From the NCBI RefSeq assembly GCF_902859585.1, contig NZ_CADIJM010000002.1, forward strand, positions 496,001-560,000: DNA of 64,000 nucleotides. The letters are read 5' to 3'. Positions 14,432-24,100 of this stretch are shown one piece after another. This DNA comes from Achromobacter animicus (GTDB lineage: Bacteria; Pseudomonadota; Gammaproteobacteria; Burkholderiales; Burkholderiaceae_B). Within the stretch, counting starts at the first letter, position 1; every line of letters begins with the position of its first letter. The position numbers and the translations under genes are program-made. The notes under the pieces were generated by a model. The model saw nothing but the letters and a program-made list of their open reading frames with translations. It was not told where the DNA came from and ran no database searches.

Positions 14432-16330
14432 TCAGCGGCGCGAGGCCAATCCGTAGCGCCGCATCTGGCGATGCACGGTGGAACGGTCCACGCCCATGCG
14501 ACGCGCCGCTTCCGATACGTTGCCCGCGCAGCTGGCCAGCGTGGCGCGCAGCGCGGCTTCCTCGGGGCTGCCAGCCGCTGGCGCTGCCGCCAGCGCCAGT
14601 GTGTCGGGCAGGTCGTGCGGCTGGATGACGCCGTGTTCGCATAGCGCGGCAGCCACCGCAATGACGTTGGCCAGTTCACGGATGTTGCCTGGCCACGCGT
14701 GGGCTTTCAGCGCAATCAACGCGGCAGGCGACAGCGCGGGCGCGCCGGATTCGTCCTGGTGCCGCGCCAGCATGCGCGCGATCAGCCAGTCCAGGTCCTG
14801 GCGTTCGCGCAGCGGCGGCACGGTGAGCGCGGCCGCGTTGATGCGGTAGTACAGGTCTTCACGAAAGCGCCCCTCGCGCACCAGCGCGCCCAGGTCGCGG
14901 TGCGACGCCGACACCAGCGACAGGCGCAGCGCGCGCGGCGCATTGGCGCCGATTGGCGTCACCTCGGATTCCGCCAGCACGCGCAGCAGGCGGCTTTGCA
15001 GCGCCAGCGGCATGTCGCCGATCTCGTCCAGAAAGAGGGTGCCGCCGTCGGCCTCCTCGATGAGACCCTTGCGGCCCTTGGGGGCGGCGCCGGTGTAGGC
15101 GCCCGGCAGGTAACCGAACAACTCGCTTTCGATCAGCGATTCGGGGATGGCGGCGCAATTGACAGCGACGAAGCGGCCAGCGCGGCGGCTTTCATCGTGG
15201 ATGGCGCGCGCCAGGTATTCCTTGCCGACGCCGGTTTCGCCCTGCAGCAGCATGGGCAGGCCCTGCCGCGCCAGCTTGGCGGCGCGCACCAGCAGCGCGG
15301 CCATGCGGTCGTCGCCGCCGTCCAGGCCGCGCAGCGCCGAGGGCGCCTCGCGCACCGCCACGGTGGCGCCGCGCGGGCGGCGGTTGGGTTCGATGGCGTG
15401 GGCAAAGAGGGCGTCCCCGTCACGCGCGACGATCAGCCGGTCCTGCGGCGCGCGGCCGCGCGTGTACTGCGGCAGATCGTCCAGCTGCACGTCGAAAAAG
15501 CGCGTCACCGGCAGGCCGATCAGGTCATGCGGATTGCGCCAGTCCAGCCCGGCGGCGCGCGCCAGCAGCTTGGCGCCGTTATGCGTCATGCCGAGCACGC
15601 CGCCGGCCCCGTCCAGCGAAATCGCGGCTTCCGGATCCACATCCAGGAATTCCGGCGAGCGGGCAAAGCGCAGCACCCATTCGTTGCGCGTACGCGCCAT
15701 CAGGTTGGCGAGCTCGATGCGCCGCGTGGTGCTGTTGACCAGATGCAGCGCCAGATTCTGGCTGGCCTTCAGGCTGGGCGAACTGAGTAGCGAGATGTCC
15801 AGCACGGCGGCCAGCTCGCCGTCGGCGCTGTAGATGGGCGCGGCGGTGCAGGACAGCGGCGTGTGCGTGTTGTCGAAGTGATCGGTCTGGTGAATGGTGA
15901 GCGCTTCGCCCGTTTCCAGGCAGGCGCCGACGGCGCAGGTGCCGGCGCGCTGCTCGGACCATTCCGACCCCAGATACAGCCCGGCCTTGCGCAGTTGGGC
16001 GGTCTGCTGGGCATCGCCCAGGAATTCCACGGTGACGCCTTGCCGGTCGGCCAGCAGCAGCACGTAGTTCTGGCCCGCCACCTGCCGGAACAGGTGATCC
16101 AGCCCGCTGCGGGCGATGGCGATCAGGGCTTCGGATTGCTGGCGGTGTTCACGCAGGCGGCCGTCCGGGACGATGTAGGCCTCGCAGGCGTGGGTCGGGT
16201 CGAGGCGGTACTGATCCAGGCAGCGCAACCAGCTGCGCACCACGTGCGCGTCTCGCTGCGTGGGCAGGCCCTGGCCGACCTGTTCGATTTCGCGGATATG
16301 GGCGGAGTGCAGGGATTCCTGACTGGGCAT
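14432..16330 (-). CDS. Sigma-54-dependent activator, AcoR type
   Basis: A 632-residue enhancer-binding protein. An N-terminal GAF-like sensor (about residues 60-200) precedes a short PAS-like segment, the AAA+ core with Walker A GETGVGK (364-370), the sigma-54 contact loop GAYTGA (410-415; the Tyr variant of GAFTGA), GGTLFLDEIGD, and a C-terminal Fis helix-turn-helix (AGNVSEAARRMGVDRSTVHR). The start at 16330 has GGAGAC ahead. No receiver domain is present, so it responds to a small molecule, as AcoR and MopR-like regulators do. It lies upstream of the monooxygenase gene that has a sigma-54 promoter and is very probably its activator. Confidence 0.92.
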   Translation of the reverse strand: MPSQESLHSAHIREIEQVGQGLPTQRDAHVVRSWLRCLDQYRLDPTHACEAYIVPDGRLREHRQQSEALIAIARSGLDHLFRQVAGQNYVLLLADRQGVTVEFLGDAQQTAQLRKAGLYLGSEWSEQRAGTCAVGACLETGEALTIHQTDHFDNTHTPLSCTAAPIYSADGELAAVLDISLLSSPSLKASQNLALHLVNSTTRRIELANLMARTRNEWVLRFARSPEFLDVDPEAAISLDGAGGVLGMTHNGAKLLARAAGLDWRNPHDLIGLPVTRFFDVQLDDLPQYTRGRAPQDRLIVARDGDALFAHAIEPNRRPRGATVAVREAPSALRGLDGGDDRMAALLVRAAKLARQGLPMLLQGETGVGKEYLARAIHDESRRAGRFVAVNCAAIPESLIESELFGYLPGAYTGAAPKGRKGLIEEADGGTLFLDEIGDMPLALQSRLLRVLAESEVTPIGANAPRALRLSLVSASHRDLGALVREGRFREDLYYRINAAALTVPPLRERQDLDWLIARMLARHQDESGAPALSPAALIALKAHAWPGNIRELANVIAVAAALCEHGVIQPHDLPDTLALAAAPAAGSPEEAALRATLASCAGNVSEAARRMGVDRSTVHRQMRRYGLASRR

Positions 16331-16520
16331 GTCGTCTCCAGGTTTGCCCGATCTGCGCCGGATCAACGGGCAGCATGCCCAAGCGGAGACGCCGCTGTAA
16401 ATGCTGGTTATCCAGCAGTCGCGCGGCCCCGGCAGCCGGCATCCCGGGGTTCCAAATCCGGCCCAGCAATCTGGCCCCGCGTTCCGGCCCCGAATCCCCC
16501 TTAGGTCGGCTTGCTACCGC

Positions 16521-17492
16521 CTACAGATCCACCCGCACCTTCCCCGACTGCACCAGCCCGGCGACATCCCGGATCTCTGCCAGCAGCGCGTCTTGCAACT
16601 GCGCGGGCGTGCCACCGGTAGGCTCGAAACCTTGCTCAGCCAGCTTGGCGTGCACGGACTCGGTTTTCAGGGCGCGGTTGATGCCTTGGTTCAAGGCCGC
16701 AATCGTCGCCTCGGGCGTTCCCGCCGCGCAGTAAGTGCCGAACTGGATCTGCGCCGAAAATCTCGCAAAGCCGCTTTCGGCAACGGTGGGAATGTCCGGG
16801 TATTTGGGCAGGCGCTCCGGGCTGGTCACGGCCAGCACGCGCAGGCGGCCGCTCTTCAGGTAGGGCTCGACCGCGGCGACGGTGGCCACCACCACCTGGA
16901 TCTGGCCGCCCAGCAGGTCGGTCATCATCGGGCCGGTGCCGCGATACGGCACGTGCAGCATCTCGATGCCGCACGCGGCCTGCAGCAGTTCGGTGGCCAG
17001 GTGCTGAGGTGTCGCGTTGCCCGGGGTGCCGAAGGTCAGCCCCTTGGGCTCGCGCCGCGCCTGCGCCACCAGTTCGGCGATCGTCTTGGCTGGCAGGTCG
17101 CTGTTGACCGCCACCATGTAAGGCGAACGCGCGATGGGGCAGACGGGGGCCAACTGTTTCAGCACGTCTTCGGGCGGCCGGGCGTAGTAGCGCACCGACG
17201 GGACCAGGCCGGCAAACAGCAGCATGCTGCCGTCCTTGGCGCCATTGGCCGTGTAGTCCGCGCCCAGCATGCCGCTGGCGCCGGGTTTGTTTTCGACGAT
17301 GACCGAGCGCTCCAGCGCGCCTTCCAGCGACGCTGCGATGACGCGGCCCAGCACGTCGGTGCCGCCGCCCGGCGGGAAGGGCACGATCACGCGCAGGGGC
17401 TGTTCGCGCGCGACGGCCAGGCGGGTGGCGGTGGCGCCCAGCGGGGCGAGCGACATTGCCGCGAGGGTCTTGATGAGGGTTCTGCGGTCCAT
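16521..17492 (-). CDS. Bug/TctC-family periplasmic substrate-binding protein
   Basis: A 323-residue Bug receptor of the tripartite tricarboxylate transporter type, which captures carboxylates in the periplasm. Family marks: RVIVPFPPGGGTDVLGR after the signal, VIVENKPGASG, and HVPYRGTGPMMTDLLGGQI. The signal region MDRRTLIKTLAAMS has a twin-arginine-like motif, unlike the other Bug proteins in the window. No TctA/TctB membrane genes are near. It lies between the alpha/beta hydrolase gene and the sigma-54 activator on the same strand; a shared transcript with the hydrolase is possible. Ligand unknown. Confidence 0.87.
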   Translation of the reverse strand: MDRRTLIKTLAAMSLAPLGATATRLAVAREQPLRVIVPFPPGGGTDVLGRVIAASLEGALERSVIVENKPGASGMLGADYTANGAKDGSMLLFAGLVPSVRYYARPPEDVLKQLAPVCPIARSPYMVAVNSDLPAKTIAELVAQARREPKGLTFGTPGNATPQHLATELLQAACGIEMLHVPYRGTGPMMTDLLGGQIQVVVATVAAVEPYLKSGRLRVLAVTSPERLPKYPDIPTVAESGFARFSAQIQFGTYCAAGTPEATIAALNQGINRALKTESVHAKLAEQGFEPTGGTPAQLQDALLAEIRDVAGLVQSGKVRVDL

Positions 17493-17596
17493 GTGTTTTG
17501 TCTCCGTCCCCGCATCGTGGCGGGGTGTCGCGCATCGTCTCTGTCAGGGCGGACGATTTCGGGTTCTGGGGATTGCGGTTGATGCGGTGTCGTCAG

Positions 17597-18481
17597 CTAC
17601 GCCTTTGCGGAATGCGTCGGCGCTGAATTCGGTTGCGCCGAGTTCGCCTGCGTTGAATCCGCTTGTGTTGAATTCGTCAGCGTGGTTTGCGTCTGCGTGG
17701 ATTGCGTCTGCGCCGGATGCGCCGACACAAAGCTGCGCAGCGCGGCCGCCACCGTGCCGGGTTCCTCTACCGGCAGCATATGACGCTGTTCGGGCGCCAC
17801 GCGAGCGCACGCCCGAGGCAGCGCGCGCGCCAGCTCCCGCGTCATGCGCGGGTTGGAGCCGACATCGTTCTCGCCCGTCATGACCAGCACAGGGCACGCA
17901 ATGTCCGGTGCGGCCTGCGCCAGCAGCGGATCGCCCAGCGCGAACAGCGCGTAGGCGGACAGGAAGCTCTCGCGGTCGTTGTCCAGCAGGCGCTGTTCGA
18001 TCTGCGCCACGCGCGCGGGCCGCGCCGCTTGAAACGCCGGCGTGAACCAGCGCGTCAAGGACACCTTGGCGGCCTCCTGCGGGTCCTGCGTGGCGGCCGA
18101 CGCCAGCCGGGCGCGCACCGCCGCGGCTTCTTCTTGCGTGCGGCGAAACACGGTGCTCAGCAGCGCTAGCCGGCTGACGCGATCGGGGCGGGCCGCCGCA
18201 TAGGCGCCCGCGATGAGGCCGCCCATGGAATAACCCAGCACGGTCGCCTGTTGCCAGCCTGCGGCGTCCAGTTCCGCATCCAGTTGCGCAATGAAGTCCT
18301 GAATGTCCGCCTGGCCGCGCAACGCGGGCGCGGCGCCGTGGCCCAGCAGGTCATAGCGCAGCACGTCGAAATCCGGCTCCAGCAAAGGCGCCAGATCGTC
18401 CCACAGCGTGTGGTCCAGGCCGACGCCGTGCAGCAGGACCAAAGGTTCGCCGCGGCCGGTGCGCCGCCGTTGCGTATTCAT
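17597..18481 (-). CDS. Alpha/beta hydrolase (3-oxoadipate enol-lactonase-like) with pentapeptide-repeat tail
   Basis: A 294-residue serine hydrolase. The oxyanion segment LVLLHGVGLDHTLWDD, the nucleophile elbow GYSMGG with Ser85, the acid in MTGENDVGSN and the histidine in EQRHMLPVEEP form a complete triad, in the order seen in PcaD-like lactonases. The start at 18481 overlaps the previous stop by ATGA. The last 40 residues are unusual: a Ser/Thr/Gln/Asn-rich tail of five-residue units such as STQAD, STQAN and SAQPN, encoded by degenerate 15-bp repeats and outside the normal fold. Substrate unknown; a lactone or ester is likely. Confidence 0.82.
   Translation of the reverse strand: MNTQRRRTGRGEPLVLLHGVGLDHTLWDDLAPLLEPDFDVLRYDLLGHGAAPALRGQADIQDFIAQLDAELDAAGWQQATVLGYSMGGLIAGAYAAARPDRVSRLALLSTVFRRTQEEAAAVRARLASAATQDPQEAAKVSLTRWFTPAFQAARPARVAQIEQRLLDNDRESFLSAYALFALGDPLLAQAAPDIACPVLVMTGENDVGSNPRMTRELARALPRACARVAPEQRHMLPVEEPGTVAAALRSFVSAHPAQTQSTQTQTTLTNSTQADSTQANSAQPNSAPTHSAKA
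17621..17725. repeat. Degenerate 15-bp tandem repeat inside the hydrolase gene
   Basis: About seven in-frame units (for example CGTTGAATCCGCTTG, TGTTGAATTCGTCAG, CGTGGATTGCGTCTG on the plus strand) produce the low-complexity C-terminal tail. Confidence 0.7.
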
Positions 18482-19080
18482 TTTGCGCGCGCCTCCTGCG
18501 CTTCCTGTTCCAGTTCCTTCAGGTCCGAATAGCGGTTGCCGATGCGGTGATGCGGACGGCCTGAGGTGGCCGCGCCCAGCGCGATCACGATCTCGTCCGG
18601 CGCCGGCGCGTCGTTGATGGTGGTCTGCACCGTCAGGTAGTGCGAGCGCAGGCCTTCGTCCAGCTTGTGCATCAGCGGCACCGAGATCACGCAGCCGGGA
18701 CCGCCGCGCATGTTGGTGAAGCTGAGATAGCTGGTGCCGCCCACCGCGTTGCGGTAGAAGTTGCCGAAGCGCAGCGTGTGGATCAGCGCTGACGCGTGTT
18801 CGACCTCGCCAGCGGTGCCCACCACGGCGGCCTTGCCGTAGGCCTCGATGTTGTCCGCCGATCCGGCCTGGCGCAGGATCTCGCTGACCAAGAGTTCGCC
18901 CAGCGGCGGCGCGGCTTCCAGGATGCCGGGCCGCAGGTCTTCCTGGAACGGCAGGCCGGCCCACGGATTGCGGATCACGGCGGCGGCCACGATCATCACC
19001 AGCGGGCGTTCGGCTGCGCGGCCGCCTTCGATGAGGGTTTTCTCGACGTAACTGACTACCTTGCGCACTTGCAGTGACAT
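18478..19080 (-). CDS. Amino-acid-synthesis-family protein (DUF1185-like)
   Basis: A 200-residue protein resembling the AA_synth/DUF1185 family, whose biochemical role is not established. Visible family-like segments are VVSYVEKTLIEGG, IRNPWAGLPFQEDLRPGI, GNFYRNAVGGTSYLSFTNMRG and SGRPHHRIGNRY. ATG 19080 was chosen because the preceding AT-rich region looks like promoter and the N-terminus then matches the family; an upstream frame to 19149 exists. It is translationally coupled to the hydrolase and divergent from a LysR gene. Members often sit beside Bug receptors and catabolic genes, as here. Confidence 0.7.
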   Translation of the reverse strand: MSLQVRKVVSYVEKTLIEGGRAAERPLVMIVAAAVIRNPWAGLPFQEDLRPGILEAAPPLGELLVSEILRQAGSADNIEAYGKAAVVGTAGEVEHASALIHTLRFGNFYRNAVGGTSYLSFTNMRGGPGCVISVPLMHKLDEGLRSHYLTVQTTINDAPAPDEIVIALGAATSGRPHHRIGNRYSDLKELEQEAQEARAK

Positions 19081-19203
19081 ACGCGCTGCTCCGAAAGCTG
19101 GGGGATGAATGACGAGTCCATTGTTCGGCTCGAAGCGCGTTTTTGACAATCCAAATTAACGTGAGCTAACTTCAGAATATCCGAATTCAGTCCGGCGCCC
19201 GTC
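19081..19203. promoter_or_regulatory. Divergent control region for the LysR and DUF1185/hydrolase genes
   Basis: About 120 AT-richer bases. ATTAACGTGAGCTAAC (about 19156-19171) and the nearby AATATCC-AATTC stretch are the only LysR-site-like (T-N11-A) sequences; the match is loose. Confidence 0.35.
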
Positions 19204-20112
19204 ATGCCCACCCCTCTGAAAATCCAGCACCTGCGCCAGTTCCTGATGGCCGCCGACCACGGCAGTTTTCGGGTCGCCGCGCAGGGCACGTTCCGGTCGC
19301 AGGCGGCCGTGTCCGCCGCCATGCAGGACTTGGAGCAGCAGTTGGGCGCGCCGCTCTTCGAACCCGGCAAGCGCGCCCAATTGACGGCGCTGGGCCAGGC
19401 GGTGGCGCCGCTGTTCCGCGAGCTGCTGGCCACGCATGACCGCGTGCTGGATGCGGCGCGGCAGTTCGGCATGGGCAGCCAGGGGCCCGTGGCGCTGGCC
19501 GTCATGCCGTCGCTGGCCGACGAATGGCTGCCCCGCCTGCTGGAACGCTATGCGCGCAGCCATCCCGATGTCCGCATCCGCGCACTGGACGAAACGTCGC
19601 CCGAGGTGCACCGGCTGGTGCTGTCGGGAGAGGTGCAGGTGGGCGTGGCTGGACAATCCCCGCGCACCGCCGAGGTGGCCTTCACCCCGGTGGCGCGCGA
19701 CGCCTTTGGGCTGGTCTGCAAGAAGAGCCACCCGCTTGCGCGGCGCCGGGGACCCGTGTCGTGGGCGGCGCTGGCGGATGAACGCCTGATCGGCAACGCC
19801 ACCTTCGAAACGCTGAAGAACCGTCAACTCGGCAGCGGCATCGACGACCCGGCGATCGTGGTGTCCAACCGCGCGTCGCTGTTGGCCAGCGTGGTAGGCG
19901 GCCTGGGCGTGACGGTGCTGCCGGTGCTGGCGCGGCCCGCGGCGGGCAGCGGGCTAGCTTTCGTGCCGCTGGTGGAGCCCGTGGTCGAGCGCATCGTCGG
20001 CGTGCTGACACGCAAGGAAGAGACGCTGCTGCCGTCGGTGGCTGCGATGCACGCGCTGGCGCTGCGGTCGCTGGCGCAGTTCACGCGCCGCAAGGGCGCG
20101 GTGCTGGTGTAG
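19204..20112 (+). CDS. LysR-family regulator
   Basis: A 302-residue LysR protein with the N-terminal helix-turn-helix (LRQFLMAADHGSFRVAAQGTFRSQAAVSAAMQDLE; residues 9-45) and a periplasmic-binding-like effector domain (about 90-300, including VALAVMPSLADEWLPRLLERY). Divergent from the DUF1185/hydrolase operon, which it presumably activates. No strong ribosome site precedes ATG 19204. Confidence 0.88.
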   Translation: MPTPLKIQHLRQFLMAADHGSFRVAAQGTFRSQAAVSAAMQDLEQQLGAPLFEPGKRAQLTALGQAVAPLFRELLATHDRVLDAARQFGMGSQGPVALAVMPSLADEWLPRLLERYARSHPDVRIRALDETSPEVHRLVLSGEVQVGVAGQSPRTAEVAFTPVARDAFGLVCKKSHPLARRRGPVSWAALADERLIGNATFETLKNRQLGSGIDDPAIVVSNRASLLASVVGGLGVTVLPVLARPAAGSGLAFVPLVEPVVERIVGVLTRKEETLLPSVAAMHALALRSLAQFTRRKGAVLV

Positions 20113-20145
20113 GCGGAAAGCGGTCAGCCGGGCTGCGGGCCGGCG

Positions 20146-21051
20146 TCACCCTCCGCACGCATAGATCATGAATTGCCGGAAGGCCTCGGCCGGCTTGGCC
20201 ATGGCCGCGCGCGGATGCCACAACAGACCGGCTTCCATCGGCGGCACGGCGTCGGTGATGGGCACCGCCTCGATCTTGCGGCCCTCAAGCGACCAGGGAC
20301 GGTAGACCATGTCCGACAGCATCGTAATGCCAAAGCCGTGCGCGACCAGCCCCCGCAGCGCCTCCATCGACCGCGTCCTGAAAGCAATGTCCGGCTGCAG
20401 GCCGTGGCTGCGCCAATAGCCCAGCGTGGAACGTTCACCTTCGTCCATTTCCAGCAGGATGTACGGATAGCGCGCAATGTCGGCCAGCGCGGGCGCGGCC
20501 GCCTGCGTCAGCGGATGGCCCGCCGCCGTCCACAACTGGCGCCGCGATCGCACCAGCACGTGATGGCCGAAGCGCTCGCGTTTGTCGACGTTGGACAGCA
20601 GCGCCACGCCCAGCTCCACGTCGCCGCTGGCCACGGCCTGTTCGATCTCGGGGCGGTCCAGGTCGACCAGGTCCAGCACCACGTCGGGATAGCGCCGCCG
20701 AAAGCGCGCCAGTAAATCGGGCAGAAAGTACCCCAGCACCGTATACGACGCCGCGATGCGCACCGAGCCGCGCAGCGCATAGCGCTGAAACCCCGGCTCG
20801 CGCAGTGCGTCATCCAGCGAATCGAGCACGTCGCGCGCGCGCTGATGGAAGTTGTGGCCCTCGGGCGTCAGCGTCACCCCGTGCGCATGGCGGTCGAACA
20901 GGCGCACGCCCAGTTGCGCCTCCAGCGCCAGTACGGCGTTGGTCACCGCCGATTGGGACACATGTTCGTCGGCCGCCGCCATGGAAAACCGCCCGGTGCG
21001 GGCGGCGGCGGCGAAGTACCGGAGTTGGCGAAGCGTGACTTCATTAGCCAT
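20146..21051 (-). CDS. LysR-family regulator next to the indolepyruvate oxidoreductase
   Basis: A 301-residue LysR protein: TLRQLRYFAAAARTGRFSMAAADEHVSQSAVTNAVLALE is the DNA-binding head, followed by a two-lobed effector domain. Its 3' end faces the other LysR gene. It is divergent from the large oxidoreductase, with a palindrome in the 113-base gap, so it likely controls that gene. Confidence 0.88.
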   Translation of the reverse strand: MANEVTLRQLRYFAAAARTGRFSMAAADEHVSQSAVTNAVLALEAQLGVRLFDRHAHGVTLTPEGHNFHQRARDVLDSLDDALREPGFQRYALRGSVRIAASYTVLGYFLPDLLARFRRRYPDVVLDLVDLDRPEIEQAVASGDVELGVALLSNVDKRERFGHHVLVRSRRQLWTAAGHPLTQAAAPALADIARYPYILLEMDEGERSTLGYWRSHGLQPDIAFRTRSMEALRGLVAHGFGITMLSDMVYRPWSLEGRKIEAVPITDAVPPMEAGLLWHPRAAMAKPAEAFRQFMIYACGG

Positions 21052-21073
21052 GTGTTTTTCACATACCAGCTAG

Positions 21074-21093
21074 TCGAATATATGAATATACGA
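21074..21093. promoter_or_regulatory. Candidate LysR operator
   Basis: TCGAATAT-ATGA-ATATACGA is an imperfect palindrome (7 of 8 pairs) in the AT-rich gap between the LysR and oxidoreductase genes. It fits the LysR-type dyad in size and place. Confidence 0.45.
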
Positions 21094-21164
21094 TGGCTGC
21101 GCGCCTTCCTACACTGCGGAAAACACGTAAATGCCCGCACCGCAGATTGCAGGAGACAACACCG

Positions 21165-24100
21165 ATGAACGCCCCTCTACCCCCCGGCGTGGCCGATACC
21201 CATGGCCTGTCGCTGGACGACAAATACGCGCAGCCCACCGGCCGCGTCTACCTGAGCGGCACGCAGGCGCTGGTGCGCCTGCCGTTGATGCAGAAGCAGC
21301 GCGACCAGCAGGCCGGCCTGAACACGGCGGGCTATGTGTCCGGTTACCGGGGCTCGCCGCTGGGCGGTCTGGACCAGGCGCTGTGGAAGGCCAAGCGCCA
21401 TCTGAAGGCGAACGACGTGGTGTTTCAGCCCGGCCTGAACGAAGACCTGGCGGCAACCGCAGTTTGGGGATCGCAGCAGCTCAATCTGTTTCCCGGCGCG
21501 CAGCGCGATGGCGTCTTTGGCATGTGGTACGGCAAGGGGCCGGGTGTGGACAGGTCGGTGGACGTGCTCAAGCACGCCAATTCGGCCGGCACGTCCGCGC
21601 ACGGCGGGGTGCTGATGCTGGCGGGCGACGACCACGCCGCCAAGTCGTCGTCGGTGGCGCACCAGTCGGAACACGTGCTGATCGCCAGCGGCATTCCGGT
21701 GCTGTACCCCTCCAACGTGCAGGAATACCTGGACTACGGCCTGCACGGCTGGGCCATGAGCCGGCACACCGGTCTGTGGGTGGCAATGAAGTGCGTGACG
21801 GATGTGGTGGAATCCAGCGCGTCGGTCGACGTGGACCCGTCGCGCGTGCAGATCGTGCTGCCCGAAGACGGCATGCCGCCGGGCGGTTTGAACATCCGCT
21901 GGCCCGATTCGCCGCTGGCGCAGGAAGCGCGTCTGCTGGACCACAAGTGGTACGCGGCGCTGGCCTATGTGCGCGCCAACAAGCTGAACCGCGTGGTGCT
22001 GGATTCGCCCAATGCCCACTTCGGCATCATGACGGCCGGCAAGGCGTATCTGGACGTACGGCAGGCGCTGAACGACCTGGGGCTGGACGAGGCGGCCTGT
22101 GCGCAGGCCGGCATCCGCGTGCTGAAGGTGGGCTGCATCTGGCCGCTGGACGCGCAGGACGCGCGCGAGTTCGCCACCGGGCTCAAGGAAATTCTGGTCG
22201 TCGAGGAAAAGCGCCAGATCCTGGAATACGCGCTGAAGGAAGAACTCTACAACTGGCGCGACGACGTGCGGCCGCGCGTGTTCGGCAAGTTCGACGAACG
22301 CGAGAACGGCGGCGGCGAATGGTCCACGCCGCGCGGCGGATGGCTGCTGCCGGCGCGCTATGAGCTGTCGCCCGCGCTGATCGCCCGCGCCATCGCCGCG
22401 CGCCTTGAAAAAGCCGATCTGTCCGACGCACTGCGCGCCCGCATCGCGGCGCGCCTGGCCGTGATCGACGCGAAAGAACGCGAGGCCAGCCGCCCCACGC
22501 TGGTCGAAGAGCGCAAGCCCTGGTTCTGTTCCGGCTGTCCGCACAACACCTCGACCCGCGTGCCGGAAGGGTCGCGCGCGGTCGCCGGCATCGGCTGCCA
22601 CTACATGGCGATGTGGATGGACCGCAATACCGACACCTTCAGCCAGATGGGCGGGGAGGGCGTGGCGTGGCTGGGCCAGAAGGACTTCACGTCCGAGCGC
22701 CACATCTTCGCCAACCTGGGCGACGGCACGTATTTTCATTCGGGCCTGCTCGCCATCCGCGCGGCCATCGCGGCGCGTGCGCGCATCACCTACAAGATCC
22801 TCTACAACGACGCCGTGGCCATGACGGGCGGGCAGCCCGTGGACGGCGTGCTGACCGTGCCGCAGATCGCGGCGCAGATGCTGGCCGAAGGCATCGTCAA
22901 GACGGTGGTGGTGACGGACGAGCCCGATAAATACACGGGCGCGTTGACCTTGCCGGCCGGCATCGAGGTCCACCACCGCAAGGCGCTGGACGACGTGCAG
23001 CGCGCGCTGCGCGACATCGACGGCGCCACCGTGCTGATCTACGACCAGACCTGCGCGACCGAGAAGCGCCGCCGCCGCAAGCGCGGGGATTATCCCGACC
23101 CGGCCAAGCGCGCCTTCATCAACGAAGCGGTCTGCGAAGGCTGCGGCGATTGCTCGGTGCAGTCGAACTGCCTGTCGGTCGAACCGCTGGATACGCCGCT
23201 GGGCACGAAGCGGCGCATCAACCAGTCGTCGTGCAACAAGGACTTCTCGTGTGTCGAGGGCTTCTGCCCCAGCTTCGTGACGGCCGAAGGCGCGGTGCCG
23301 CGCAAGCCCGGCAAGCAGGGCGGCGCGCCCGCGCTGCCCGAGGCCCCGCTGCCCGAGCGCGCCGATATTGCGCCGGGCGCCGCGTATCGCGTGGTGGTCG
23401 CCGGCGTGGGCGGCACGGGTGTGGTGACGGTCGGCGCGCTGATCGGCGCGGCCGCGCACATCGAGGGCAAGGGCGTGACCGTGCTGGACATGGCCGGGCT
23501 GGCGCAGAAGGGCGGGGCCGTGCTCAGCCACGTGCAGCTGGCCAACCGGCCCGAAGACCTGCACGCCACCCGCGTCGCGCTGGGCGAGGCGGATCTGGTC
23601 ATCGGTTGCGATGCGCTGGTGTCGGCGTCGCCCGAGGTGCTGTCGCGCCTGCGGCCCGATCATGGCCGCGCGGTGGTCAACAGCAGCGCCGCGCCGACCG
23701 CCGCGTTCCTGTCGCAGCCGGCCTGGCGCTTTCCGGGCGCGCAGGCGCAGGCCGCGTTGACGCAGAGCACCGGCGGACATGTCGACTTCCTGGAGGCCGG
23801 CCCGCTGGCCGAAGCGCTGCTGGGCGACAGCATCTACGCCAATCCGCTGCTGTTGGGCTATGCGTGGCAGAAGGGCGGCCTGCCGCTGTCGCTGGATAGC
23901 CTGCGCCGCGCGATCGAGATCAACGGCGTGTCGGTGGACAAGAACCTGGACGCCTTCGAACTGGGCCGTCAGGCCGCGCATCGCGGCGCCGACGCGCTGC
24001 GCCCGGCGGCGGCCGAGCGGGTGGTGGCGCTGCCTGAAACCCTGGATGCGCTGGTGAACCGGCTGGCGGCGCACGTGCGCGATTACCAGGACGACGCGTA

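Noticed and set aside
12239-14644. 801-codon plus-strand frame opposite the monooxygenase
   Set aside because: Runs through the octamer array and regulatory region and has no protein-like motif.
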